DNA from: an uncultured bacterium
GTDB taxonomy: Bacteria; Bacteroidota; Ignavibacteria; Ignavibacteriales; Melioribacteraceae
Assembly (NCBI GenBank): GCA_937936675.1
Contig: CALDDL010000325.1
Coordinates: 1-10,609, forward strand
Reading direction: 5' to 3'
DNA length: 10,609 nt
Shown piece by piece: positions 1 through 7,328 of this stretch. Below the pieces are notes generated by a model. It searched no databases. It had not been told where the DNA came from and saw only the letters and a program-made list of their open reading frames with translations. The first letter of the stretch is position 1. The number at the start of each line of letters is the position of its first letter. The position numbers and the translations under genes are program-made.

Positions 1-104
1 TAGAGACCGTAGTTGTTCATGATGTTGATCTCGAAGTTCTTAAACAAAGCAGACTCATTGGAACTACATTGAACTGGAATGATAGAAGGACAGATTTATA
101 TTAA
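1..104 (+). CDS. C-terminal end of a probable carbon-nitrogen hydrolase (nitrilase superfamily), partial
   Basis: Only the last 33 codons are inside the window; the reading frame enters from the left (first whole codon at base 3) and stops with TAA at 102-104. The peptide contains 'VHDVDLEVLKQSR' followed by 'WNDRRTDLY'. This resembles the usual C-terminal end of nitrilase-superfamily amidases and N-carbamoyl-putrescine amidase-like enzymes, where a 'D(L/I)DL' strand is followed by an arginine-rich '(R/F)xDRRxxxY' tail. The catalytic Glu-Lys-Cys triad would lie upstream, outside the window, so activity and substrate cannot be judged. It is the only gene here on the + strand and converges on the minus-strand block. 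The family call rests on one short tail motif. Confidence 0.62.
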   Translation, partial: ETVVVHDVDLEVLKQSRLIGTTLNWNDRRTDLY

Positions 105-133
105 ACCGGAGATTATAGAAAGGAAGTGAGAAA

Positions 134-247
134 TTATTTGCTATCACCTTTTTTCGTCTCAGCTTCATAAGTTGTAATCTCTTTGGTGCCAACTATTTTA
201 GCTGACTCAGTGATAGAACAACCTTTATAATTTTTCGGATGAATTTT
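134..247 (-). pseudogene. Decayed fragment of a second PepSY-like gene
   Basis: Read on the minus strand, this stretch encodes about 37 residues ending in TAA at 134-136. It contains 'CSITESAKIV' and 'ITTYEAETKKG', matching 'YTISEAAKIV' and 'MITYEAEVTKG' at residues 100-124 of the intact PepSY-like protein at 300-779. An in-frame stop (248-250) lies just upstream, and the rest of the N-terminal half is missing; that space holds the terminator hairpin of the intact gene. The fragment also ends earlier than the intact protein, lacking the 'DLFFTVDGK' strand. By eye the DNA is only moderately similar to the intact gene, so this would be an old tandem duplicate, not a recent one. It has no start codon or ribosome binding site of its own. 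A recoded or very short functional peptide cannot be excluded but is unlikely. Confidence 0.72.
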
Positions 248-261
248 TTACAATGTGAATA

Positions 262-288
262 AAAGAACCGGCTCAAAGCCGGTTCTTT
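262..288. terminator. Bidirectional intrinsic terminator after the PepSY-like gene
   Basis: A perfect 11-bp inverted repeat has left arm AAAGAACCGGC at 262-272, a 5-base loop at 273-277 and its complement at 278-288. The GC-rich core is flanked by A-runs on one side and T-runs on the other, so an RNA hairpin followed by U-rich sequence forms on either strand. On the minus strand it starts 12 bases after the stop of the PepSY-like gene and is the only convincing intrinsic terminator downstream of the whole efflux block. On the + strand it could also stop read-through from the hydrolase gene that ends at 104. Confidence 0.9.
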
Positions 289-299
289 CTATTCATATA

Positions 300-779
300 T
301 TATTTATGCTTAGGAGCATTTTCTCCTTTTTCTTCGTCATTATCATGAGTTTCTTTTTTTACTATTGGTTTTCCATCAACCGTAAAGAATAGATCTTTTT
401 TCTCTTTACCTTTTGTTACTTCGGCTTCATAGGTTATCATCTTTTTTGCATTTACAATTTTGGCTGCTTCCGAAATAGTATATCCTGAATGAGTTTTAGC
501 TACATATTCAGCAGCGCCTTTTGGCAATTCAGTTACTTTGATTACTGTCTCTGTTTCTAATAATTTACCCTCTCGGTTAAAAACAAGAGAAGTAGCTATA
601 CCATTTTCTTTAAACTCAGCTTCAAATTCCTTCTTCCCCTCTTTGCCCCATTTAACGTCTTTGGCAGTCGGGTGCATTTTAGCAAAAGCATCTTTCACTT
701 TAACAGGCACATTTACTTCTTGTGCTGATATTGATACGACAAATGCGAACAAGATAAAAACAACTAATTTAGATTTCAT
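300..779 (-). CDS. Exported PepSY-like domain protein
   Basis: This is a small protein of 159 residues. It has a Sec signal peptide (about residues 1-19, hydrophobic 5-16, likely cleavage before Gln20 after 'SISA'). Two tandem PepSY-like repeats follow: the first at about 24-78 ('AFAKMHPTAKDVKW', then 'EFEAEFKENG' and 'GKLLETE') and the second at about 84-143 ('TISEAAKIV', 'ITYEAEV', 'FFTVDGKPIVKKE'). The pattern matches the Bacteroidota PepSY-like family, first annotated as resembling beta-lactamase inhibitor protein; its biochemical role is not settled. PepSY proteins are often periplasmic and often encoded near two-component systems, so a modulatory role in signal sensing is plausible but inferred. 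The tail (143-159) is highly charged with two histidines. The start is supported by AAAGGAG six bases before ATG. The gene follows the RND permease after 85 bases with no terminator between, so it may be the last gene of the efflux operon. Confidence 0.85.
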   Translation of the reverse strand: MKSKLVVFILFAFVVSISAQEVNVPVKVKDAFAKMHPTAKDVKWGKEGKKEFEAEFKENGIATSLVFNREGKLLETETVIKVTELPKGAAEYVAKTHSGYTISEAAKIVNAKKMITYEAEVTKGKEKKDLFFTVDGKPIVKKETHDNDEEKGENAPKHK

Positions 780-864
780 AACGTACTCCTTTAATTATTA
801 TTAATTACATAAGAAAATTAATTTCAAATTCTGAAGTTAAGTTGAAGATGTAAAGAGGTGTAAA

Positions 865-3800
865 TTATTTTTTAGGTTTTGTAATAATATTTAATAAAGT
901 AGGAAGAACTATTAGAAGGAGCGGTAAGGCAATTATCAACCCGCTAATAATGGCGATAGCCAATGGCTGATGCATTTGAGCACCGGTACCGATACCAAGC
1001 GCTAATGGGAATAGAGCTGCGATAGCACCGAGAGCGGTCATCAATTTGGGACGAAGCCTTGTAGAAATAGAGTAAACAATTCCATCCTCCGAAGAGAAAC
1101 CGTTTATAATTGCCTCCCTATATTGTAAAAATGTAAAGATAGAATTTTCTCCTATAATTCCAACTATCATAATAATTCCTGTATAGCTTCCCACATTTAG
1201 AAGTGTACCGGTAAGAAATAGCCCAATAATACTGCCCGATAGTCCCAGAATTGCGACAAAAATTATTATAAGGGCAAATTTAATACTTCGAAGGAAGAAA
1301 AGAATTACAGTGAATACAAGTAAAGCTGCAGCTATAAGAATCATAAGTAATTCGGAGAATGCTTGCTGCTGTTCAGAATAAGCTCCGCCATAAACTATCT
1401 GATATCCGGCAGGAAGTGATATGCTTTTTGTTATTTTATTTTGAATCTCTTTTAAAGTGCTGCCTAAATCTCTGTTATTCAATCGTGCTGTAACAGCAAT
1501 CATAGATTTTAAATTCTCTCTTTCGATTTCTGCTACACCCTGCTTAAATTGTATATTTGCAAATTCTGAAATCGGTTTTAGTTGTCCATCCGGAAGAAAA
1601 ATTGAAGTACTACTTAGGTTTTTGTTTTTTATATTATTTCCTTTTTCCATCATTCTAATGTTTACACTTTTTTCTTTTTCTAATACAGTGCTAAGAACTA
1701 CTCCTTCATTTTTAGTCTTCATTTGAAGAAGAAAATTATTCGGAGATAGATTATATTTGCTTAATTGATCAATTTTAGGACTTATTTGAACATTGGGACC
1801 TGCTAAAGTAACACCATCAAAAGCATCTTCAATGCCATTAACGCCAGAAATAATTGTGAAAACCGAATCTGCAATCTTTTTTAATTTTTCTTTATTATCC
1901 CCGAATATTTTTATTTCAACCGGCTGAACCGAACTCATTAAATCGCCAAGCATATCGGTAATCACCTGACCAAAATCTACTCTAAGAGAGGGGAGAATAG
2001 TTTCGATCTGCTTTCTAATAACATCTGAGACCTCGCTCGTGGAGGCAGTTCTACTATCTTTAAGCTGAATTAAATAATCACCTCTACTTGGTTCAGTAAT
2101 AAAAAAGCCCATCTGAGTACCGGTGCGCCGAGAATAGCTTTCCACTTCCGGAGTTTTAATTAATATATCATCCACAATTTTTAGCATTCTATCGGTTTCT
2201 TCTAATGATGTACCCGGAGGGCTATCGAAATCAAGTACTATGGAGCCTTCATCCATTTCAGGCAGGAATCCTGATTGCAAATGTGGGATGATAACAACAA
2301 TACTAATAATTAAAACAACTATAAAGGAGATAGATATATAAGGTCGTCTTATAAAATAGTAAACCCAATCTCTTTTCTTTAATTCTTTTGATTCAGATTT
2401 GATAGTATTAAAATCTTTCGATAAAATGAGATAAATAACAGGAAGACAAATCCACGTAACGAAAAAAGAAGCAGATAAAGCGATAATCATCGAATCGGTC
2501 ATAACCTTGAAATAAGCACCTGCTACACCACCCATTAATACAAAAGGAAGAAAGATAACTATCGTACTAAGTGATGATGCAATCATTGCAGGCAAAAGAT
2601 ACTTAATAGCTTTACCAACAAGATTTGAGCTTGATTCTTCCGGAAATTCTTCGTGTGTTCTATGAATCTGCTCTACGACTACTATTGAATCATCTATTAT
2701 TAATCCTATTGCTGCAGCTATCGCTCCAATTGTCATAATGTTAAATGTATATCCAAGTAGATACAATAAAATCAAAGTTAAACTCAATGAAACCGGAATT
2801 GCTATAAGAATAACGGCAGATGCCTTAAAGGATTTCAGGAACAGCATTGTAATAATAATTGCTAAGATAAGCCCAATCCATAAAACATCTTTCAAACTAC
2901 TAATTGAATTTCCCACAAAATCAGCTTGGTTATAATATGGTTTTAATTCTACACCATTGGGAAGGGTCTTTTGCAATTCAGCAAGTTTATCATTTATACC
3001 AGTTACTACATCAATCAAATTAGCTTTCGGCTGCTTAATTACTGCTATTAAAGGGACATCTTTGCCATTGGCATTTATTTTAATGTAATCTCGCTCTTCG
3101 CCAATTTTAATTTCGGCTATATCACCGAGAGTTATTTTGTTCTCCGGTGTATTTATAATAACCGTATTCTCCAACTCTTCTTTACTATTAATCGAAGCGT
3201 TTACTAATGAGAGATATAATCGATTATAACTGACTTCGTAACCGCTTGATTCAATAAAATTATAATTGCTTAGAATATCAGCAATTATTTGAGGAGTAAT
3301 TCTCAAACTGCTAAGCTTAATAGGATCCAAAATAATCTGATATTCTTTTGTTTTTCCACCTGTTATTGCTATATCAGAGACACCTTGTACTCGTGAAAGA
3401 AAAGGTTTAATTGTAAATTCTGCGATTTTTCTTAACTCAATAGGAGATTTATTCTTCCCTTCCAAAGAAAATCCCATTATCGGAAGGATTGAAGGATTCA
3501 TTTTTTCTACTGTAATACTAATTCCCGAGGGTAAATCTTGCTTTATCGAATTTATTTGAGCTTCAATCCTTTGCTTGCCGAGATCAATGTTACTATCCCA
3601 ATTCAAGAATGCAGAAATTTCACAGCTCCCCCTGCTAGTTGTGCTTCGTATGGTATTTAGTTCTTCTATTTTTTTTATTGCATTTTCTAATGGAACAGTA
3701 ACTGTAACCATCATCTTATCAACCGGTTGCTGTCCATTTTCAGCAATAATTTTGATTTTAGGAAATGTTATATCAGGGAATAAACCAGTTTTTATTTTTA

Positions 3801-3882
3801 ATAATGAATAAATGCCCCCGAGAAGAATCATTATTATGATTACAGCAATTGGACTTTTATATTTTAGGTAAAAGTTGTTCAT
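865..3882 (-). CDS. RND-family efflux transporter permease (AcrB/CusA superfamily)
   Basis: This inner-membrane, proton-driven pump subunit has 1005 residues, close to the usual 1020-1050. It shows the duplicated RND plan. TM1 is at about 11-29, followed by a large periplasmic porter/docking loop (30-330). TM2-TM6 span about 333-488 and TM7 about 514-533. A second periplasmic loop (534-843) precedes TM8-TM12 (844-998). TM4 carries the conserved Asp pair D397-D398 in 'GLIIDDSIVVVEQ'. The N-terminal 'LFPDITFPKIKI' is of the hydrophobe/drug-pump type. The TM10 lysine of AcrB (K940) is replaced by E912 in 'GEN', and K946 follows in 'RLRPK'; this is the CusA-like arrangement. The start overlaps the adaptor stop by four bases (ATGA), indicating translational coupling. 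It is the energy-transducing part of the tripartite pump made with the two preceding genes. The substrate is not determinable; two of the three CusA copper-binding methionines seem to be missing in my by-eye alignment from memory. Confidence 0.95.
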   Translation of the reverse strand: MNNFYLKYKSPIAVIIIMILLGGIYSLLKIKTGLFPDITFPKIKIIAENGQQPVDKMMVTVTVPLENAIKKIEELNTIRSTTSRGSCEISAFLNWDSNIDLGKQRIEAQINSIKQDLPSGISITVEKMNPSILPIMGFSLEGKNKSPIELRKIAEFTIKPFLSRVQGVSDIAITGGKTKEYQIILDPIKLSSLRITPQIIADILSNYNFIESSGYEVSYNRLYLSLVNASINSKEELENTVIINTPENKITLGDIAEIKIGEERDYIKINANGKDVPLIAVIKQPKANLIDVVTGINDKLAELQKTLPNGVELKPYYNQADFVGNSISSLKDVLWIGLILAIIITMLFLKSFKASAVILIAIPVSLSLTLILLYLLGYTFNIMTIGAIAAAIGLIIDDSIVVVEQIHRTHEEFPEESSSNLVGKAIKYLLPAMIASSLSTIVIFLPFVLMGGVAGAYFKVMTDSMIIALSASFFVTWICLPVIYLILSKDFNTIKSESKELKKRDWVYYFIRRPYISISFIVVLIISIVVIIPHLQSGFLPEMDEGSIVLDFDSPPGTSLEETDRMLKIVDDILIKTPEVESYSRRTGTQMGFFITEPSRGDYLIQLKDSRTASTSEVSDVIRKQIETILPSLRVDFGQVITDMLGDLMSSVQPVEIKIFGDNKEKLKKIADSVFTIISGVNGIEDAFDGVTLAGPNVQISPKIDQLSKYNLSPNNFLLQMKTKNEGVVLSTVLEKEKSVNIRMMEKGNNIKNKNLSSTSIFLPDGQLKPISEFANIQFKQGVAEIERENLKSMIAVTARLNNRDLGSTLKEIQNKITKSISLPAGYQIVYGGAYSEQQQAFSELLMILIAAALLVFTVILFFLRSIKFALIIIFVAILGLSGSIIGLFLTGTLLNVGSYTGIIMIVGIIGENSIFTFLQYREAIINGFSSEDGIVYSISTRLRPKLMTALGAIAALFPLALGIGTGAQMHQPLAIAIISGLIIALPLLLIVLPTLLNIITKPKK

Positions 3883-4802
3883 TTAAGGATTTCTATTTTA
3901 GCATTTTCAGGCAATTCATAAGCACCTTCCGAAATTATCCGATCACCTTTTTTAATATTTTCACCAATCACTTGGACATATTTTTCGTTCTCAATCCCCT
4001 TTGCTACATTCAATTTAATTGCAGAAGTATCTGAAACTAATTTCATAATCCAAAAATGTGCCTGAGTTTCGTCAGTCATTAATGCCGATTTCGGTACTAC
4101 AAAAGCATTTGTAATTTTCTTAATAGGGAATTTAACAGTAAGATTTAAATTCTCTGGAATATTAGCAGATTTTTCCGGTTTTATTAAAAACATTTGTGTT
4201 TGCGATGTCGGATTAACTACCGGCACAATATTAACTATTCTTCCATTTAATTTACTGCCATTTGGGATATCAATGATACATCCGCTGCCAACAATTATTT
4301 TATTAGAGAATTGAAAAGGCACGCTTAACTGGATTATTAATGATTGAGGATCAGAAATTATACCTATCTGCTCACCTTCAGAAACAAAATCACCAATGTT
4401 ATGATTAAGTTCAGTTAAAATTCCCGATGTATGTGATTTTAATGCGATAGAACCGGAAAACTTATTCCCTTCGATATTTATATCTATCTTGTTATTTCCT
4501 GCAAATTCCTTAGTCTGAATTAAAAACAGTTCATCACCGGAATTAATTTTATCGCCTATCTTTTTATGTACCTTAGCGATATTTCCTTGGAAGGTAGAGC
4601 GAACTATTTCCTTTCTCTGATATAGTGATGTTGCATTAAGAGTGAGATATTCAATCATATCAATCTGAGAAATAGTATCAATCTTTACACTGATCCCTTT
4701 TTCATTTATACTCACATTCCCACTTTGTTTGCTGCATCCTGCCGAGAGAACGAAAAAAATAATAATCGAGAAAAATATTTTAGTCTTTACAAGATAATTC
4801 AT
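3879..4802 (-). CDS. RND efflux periplasmic adaptor (membrane fusion protein), lipoprotein, apparently without alpha-hairpin
   Basis: This 307-residue HlyD/MFP-family adaptor would link the RND permease to the outer-membrane channel. The signal peptide ends in 'LSAGC' with Cys23 as the likely lipidated residue; Ser at -3 is a relaxed lipobox, as is common in Bacteroidota. Two lipoyl half-motifs are visible, at about 64-98 ('GNIAKVHKKIGDKINSGDEL') and 121-152 ('SGILTELNHNIGDFVSEGEQ'). Only about 22 residues separate them, where most adaptors have a long helical hairpin. A beta-barrel follows (about 155-228), then a membrane-proximal domain (233-307, 'VVPKSAL' onward). An ATG 48 bases further upstream would add 16 residues before the signal peptide, so I chose the ATG at 4802. 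That start is one base after the TolC-like stop, has a GGAATTGG sequence before it, and places the signal peptide at the N-terminus. The protein is somewhat short for the family (usually 350-400). Confidence 0.92.
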   Translation of the reverse strand: MNYLVKTKIFFSIIIFFVLSAGCSKQSGNVSINEKGISVKIDTISQIDMIEYLTLNATSLYQRKEIVRSTFQGNIAKVHKKIGDKINSGDELFLIQTKEFAGNNKIDINIEGNKFSGSIALKSHTSGILTELNHNIGDFVSEGEQIGIISDPQSLIIQLSVPFQFSNKIIVGSGCIIDIPNGSKLNGRIVNIVPVVNPTSQTQMFLIKPEKSANIPENLNLTVKFPIKKITNAFVVPKSALMTDETQAHFWIMKLVSDTSAIKLNVAKGIENEKYVQVIGENIKKGDRIISEGAYELPENAKIEILK

Positions 4803-4803
4803 T

Positions 4804-6069
4804 TTACCAATTCCAATAGTTATATAAATTGATTTCAGTCTGTAAATCACTTTCGCTTATAATCATATTTTTTTTCATTTCTGTATAATTTTTTTGAAGA
4901 GTTAAATATTCTATCATAGAAAGTGAGCCTTGCATTAATTGATTCTCGGATAAAGAAATAATCTTTTTATAATCATCAATTTGGCTACGAAGATTATTTG
5001 ATATTTCTTTAAGTGAATTTATTTTTTCTATGCTATTATGTAACTGAATAAACAAATTATTTGTAAAATATTTTTTGTTCTGCCGAATAGAGTTAATACT
5101 GATTTCATTTTGCTGCGAAGTAATAGTTTTTTGATTCCCATCGTATAAGGGGAATGAAAAATTAACACCGGCACTAATACCAAATTTTCTTTGCATATTA
5201 TTTATTTCGATAGCATTAAGCCCAGTATTAAAAAATAGATTGACTTGTGGATTATATACGGTTTCAAATAATTCCTGCTGCGAATTGATTAAAGAGCTAT
5301 CAATATCATATTTCTTTAAATATCCTGAATTAGATATTACTCCATTATATGATAAATTAAGATTATACGGAATTATAGACGAAGTATCTCTAATACCACA
5401 TAATGAATTTAACTGCGATAGTCCGCTTCTAAAATTTAACCATGTTTGTTCTTTATTAATTTCTTGATTTTTTATTTCGATTTTTAATAAAAGATAATCT
5501 TGAGCTTTAATAAATCCCTTTTCTAATAAGGATGAGGAAATATTTAATTGTTCATTAAGATTCACTATTGTTTCATTATAGGCTTCATATAGCTGAAAGT
5601 TTTGCAGACATGAGATATATGAATCTATAACGGATTTAATAATATTATGTTTTTCAAGTTCGATACTATAAACGCTATTTTGGGATACTAAATAATTCTT
5701 GTTTTTAAGAGCGGTTAATAGATTTCCATTAAATATGTTTTTAGAAAAATTAATTTGAGCCGAGTATAAACCGCCATTAGTAATCCCCGCATCATAACCA
5801 ATAGCATCCGGAGTCGGCGAAGTAGAAATTAAATTACCATTATTATTGAAGAAAGGAGCAAGGAGATAATTCCCGGTTAATGAAATCTGAACTCCGGAAT
5901 TTTCTGCTTCATCCAACTGTCCCTGAAATTTATTAATAAGTATTCCATTGGAGAGTTCATTCAATGCCGCAGAATTTTCCATTGCCTTAGAAATATAATA
6001 ATCGATATTTCTCTGTGCAGAAAGAAAAGAGGATGTGAATAAGAATAATATTATAGATAGTTTTTTCAT
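4804..6069 (-). CDS. TolC-family outer-membrane efflux channel protein
   Basis: This 421-residue member of the outer membrane efflux protein family would form a trimeric beta-barrel with a long periplasmic alpha-tunnel as exit duct of the pump. A Sec signal peptide is clear (1-19, 'SIILFLFTSSFLSAQ'). Two related halves follow, at about 22-225 and 255-421. Each has long amphipathic helices with the family's 'leucine-rich helix, then G-x-x-x-x-x-(D/E)-Y/L-L' pattern: 'LLEKGFIKAQDYLLLKIEI' in the first and 'NQLMQGSLSMIEYLTLQ' in the second. Strand-like segments appear before each helical pair ('GLYSAQINFSKNIF', 'GISAGVNFSFPLYDG'). The start codon overlaps the kinase stop by four bases (ATGA), and no strong ribosome binding site is visible, consistent with translational coupling. 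Two Cys (in 'SCLQN' and 'SLCGI') are unremarkable. Confidence 0.93.
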   Translation of the reverse strand: MKKLSIILFLFTSSFLSAQRNIDYYISKAMENSAALNELSNGILINKFQGQLDEAENSGVQISLTGNYLLAPFFNNNGNLISTSPTPDAIGYDAGITNGGLYSAQINFSKNIFNGNLLTALKNKNYLVSQNSVYSIELEKHNIIKSVIDSYISCLQNFQLYEAYNETIVNLNEQLNISSSLLEKGFIKAQDYLLLKIEIKNQEINKEQTWLNFRSGLSQLNSLCGIRDTSSIIPYNLNLSYNGVISNSGYLKKYDIDSSLINSQQELFETVYNPQVNLFFNTGLNAIEINNMQRKFGISAGVNFSFPLYDGNQKTITSQQNEISINSIRQNKKYFTNNLFIQLHNSIEKINSLKEISNNLRSQIDDYKKIISLSENQLMQGSLSMIEYLTLQKNYTEMKKNMIISESDLQTEINLYNYWNW

Positions 6070-7328
6070 GATTCAGTAATGCTATTATTAAAATCTAATG
6101 AAATTTTATGAAATCCCGAATCGTAAATATATTTAATATTAATCCCATAATTATCACAAATCTTTTTTACAATCGTTAACCCCAACCCAATCGATTCATT
6201 AAGCTCCGATTCTTTATAAAACCTTTCAAAATATTTCTCAGGATTATATGCTGGTTCTTTGCCGTTATTCGATAGTATTAGTTCATTATCAATAAGCTCA
6301 ATTTCTATGATTCCATTATAAATATTATGCCTGATTGAATTACTAAATAAATTCACAATAAGTATATTAAGTAAAGATTGATTTATCCATAGAAATAAAC
6401 TTCTATCAATTTTTTTATTAATAGATATATTCTTTGCAATTATATAATCATTTAGTGAGAAAAGAGCATTATTAATTTCGCCTGTCAGTTCCACACTTTC
6501 AGATTCAAATAGTTTTTTATGTTCCAATTTATTTAAGAAAAGAATTGATTTATTAATACGGTTAATTTTACTTAATTGTTTTAAGGAAATATCTAATATC
6601 GAATAACTGTCTTTATCCAAGTTTTCAGTTTGGAGCATTAATTCCAATTTAGATTTAATAACTGCAAGCGGTGTTTGAATTTCGTGATTTAATTCTTCAG
6701 TAAATTCCTTTAGTGAGCGATATTCATTAATTGCTTTATCGGCTAGGTATTCAAGAGATTTATTTAGATTATTAAATTCCTCAATATTAGCTTTTTCAAG
6801 AACAAATTTTTCCTTCTGGTCGATGGAAAATTCATTTAATTTTTGTAGAGTTGTATGAAAATCCTTTAATATTTTCTTTGATGCGGCACGATTTAAAAAA
6901 GTAAAAAGGATCATAAAAAGAAGAATTGCAATACCGGCAACAGAAGTAACGAAATAGAGCATTTCTTCTTTTTCTTCGAGTGAGGTTCTAACGATTATTT
7001 GATAAAACCTACCCTTTACCTTTACAATCGAAAATAACGTTCGATATGGTTCTTCTTCATTAGCACCTCTAAGCAAGAATGAACTATCACCGAAAATGTC
7101 TCTTACAGATCTATCGTTTGATTCTTCAATCTCTATAAAAGGAGGGAAATTAACTGCACGGTTTTCTTTTAATTCTTTTATAGCTTCATCTCTGATTTTT
7201 GTTAGTTGTTCATCCGCTTCGTCAGTGATTGCCGTTTGAGTAATAAAATAGATTGATAAAAACATCCCTATTGAGATGAAAATAAAAAGATAAAGAAAAT
7301 AGCGGCTAATTTTATTAATTAGTTTCAT
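6066..7328 (-). CDS. Two-component sensor histidine kinase
   Basis: This is a membrane-bound kinase of 420 residues. TM1 is at about 8-30, the periplasmic sensor segment at 31-122, and TM2 at about 123-146. A linker follows, then HisKA with the phospho-accepting H215 in 'ELNHEIQTPLAVI'. The ATPase domain (about 315-412) has an N-box ('NLFSNSIRHN', N326/N330), a G1 region, an F-box ('YFERFYK') and a G2 box ('GLGLTIV', 381-387). The G1 motif reads 'SNNGKE' where DxGxG is typical, so the adenine-contacting Asp is Asn354; similar variants occur in Bacteroidota kinases. The periplasmic part has no His or Cys, giving no hint of metal sensing. I chose the ATG at 7328, preceded by GGTGAG and overlapping the regulator by 14 bases; an in-frame ATG 27 bases further upstream would add nine residues before the TM1 region and has less support. 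It presumably phosphorylates the adjacent regulator to control the pump genes. Confidence 0.93.
   Translation of the reverse strand: MKLINKISRYFLYLFIFISIGMFLSIYFITQTAITDEADEQLTKIRDEAIKELKENRAVNFPPFIEIEESNDRSVRDIFGDSSFLLRGANEEEPYRTLFSIVKVKGRFYQIIVRTSLEEKEEMLYFVTSVAGIAILLFMILFTFLNRAASKKILKDFHTTLQKLNEFSIDQKEKFVLEKANIEEFNNLNKSLEYLADKAINEYRSLKEFTEELNHEIQTPLAVIKSKLELMLQTENLDKDSYSILDISLKQLSKINRINKSILFLNKLEHKKLFESESVELTGEINNALFSLNDYIIAKNISINKKIDRSLFLWINQSLLNILIVNLFSNSIRHNIYNGIIEIELIDNELILSNNGKEPAYNPEKYFERFYKESELNESIGLGLTIVKKICDNYGINIKYIYDSGFHKISLDFNNSITES

Noticed and set aside
105..300. Possible small RNA or separate gene between the hydrolase end and the PepSY-like gene.
   Set aside because: The region is accounted for by the PepSY relic and the terminator; no promoter or other structure was seen.
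4638..4917. The seven-residue string MIEYLTL occurs in both the adaptor (residues 49-55) and the C-terminal part of the TolC-like protein, with 18 of 21 DNA bases the same.
   Set aside because: The similarity does not extend beyond these residues on either side, and the motif sits in different structural contexts. Chance in AT-rich coding DNA is the simplest explanation.
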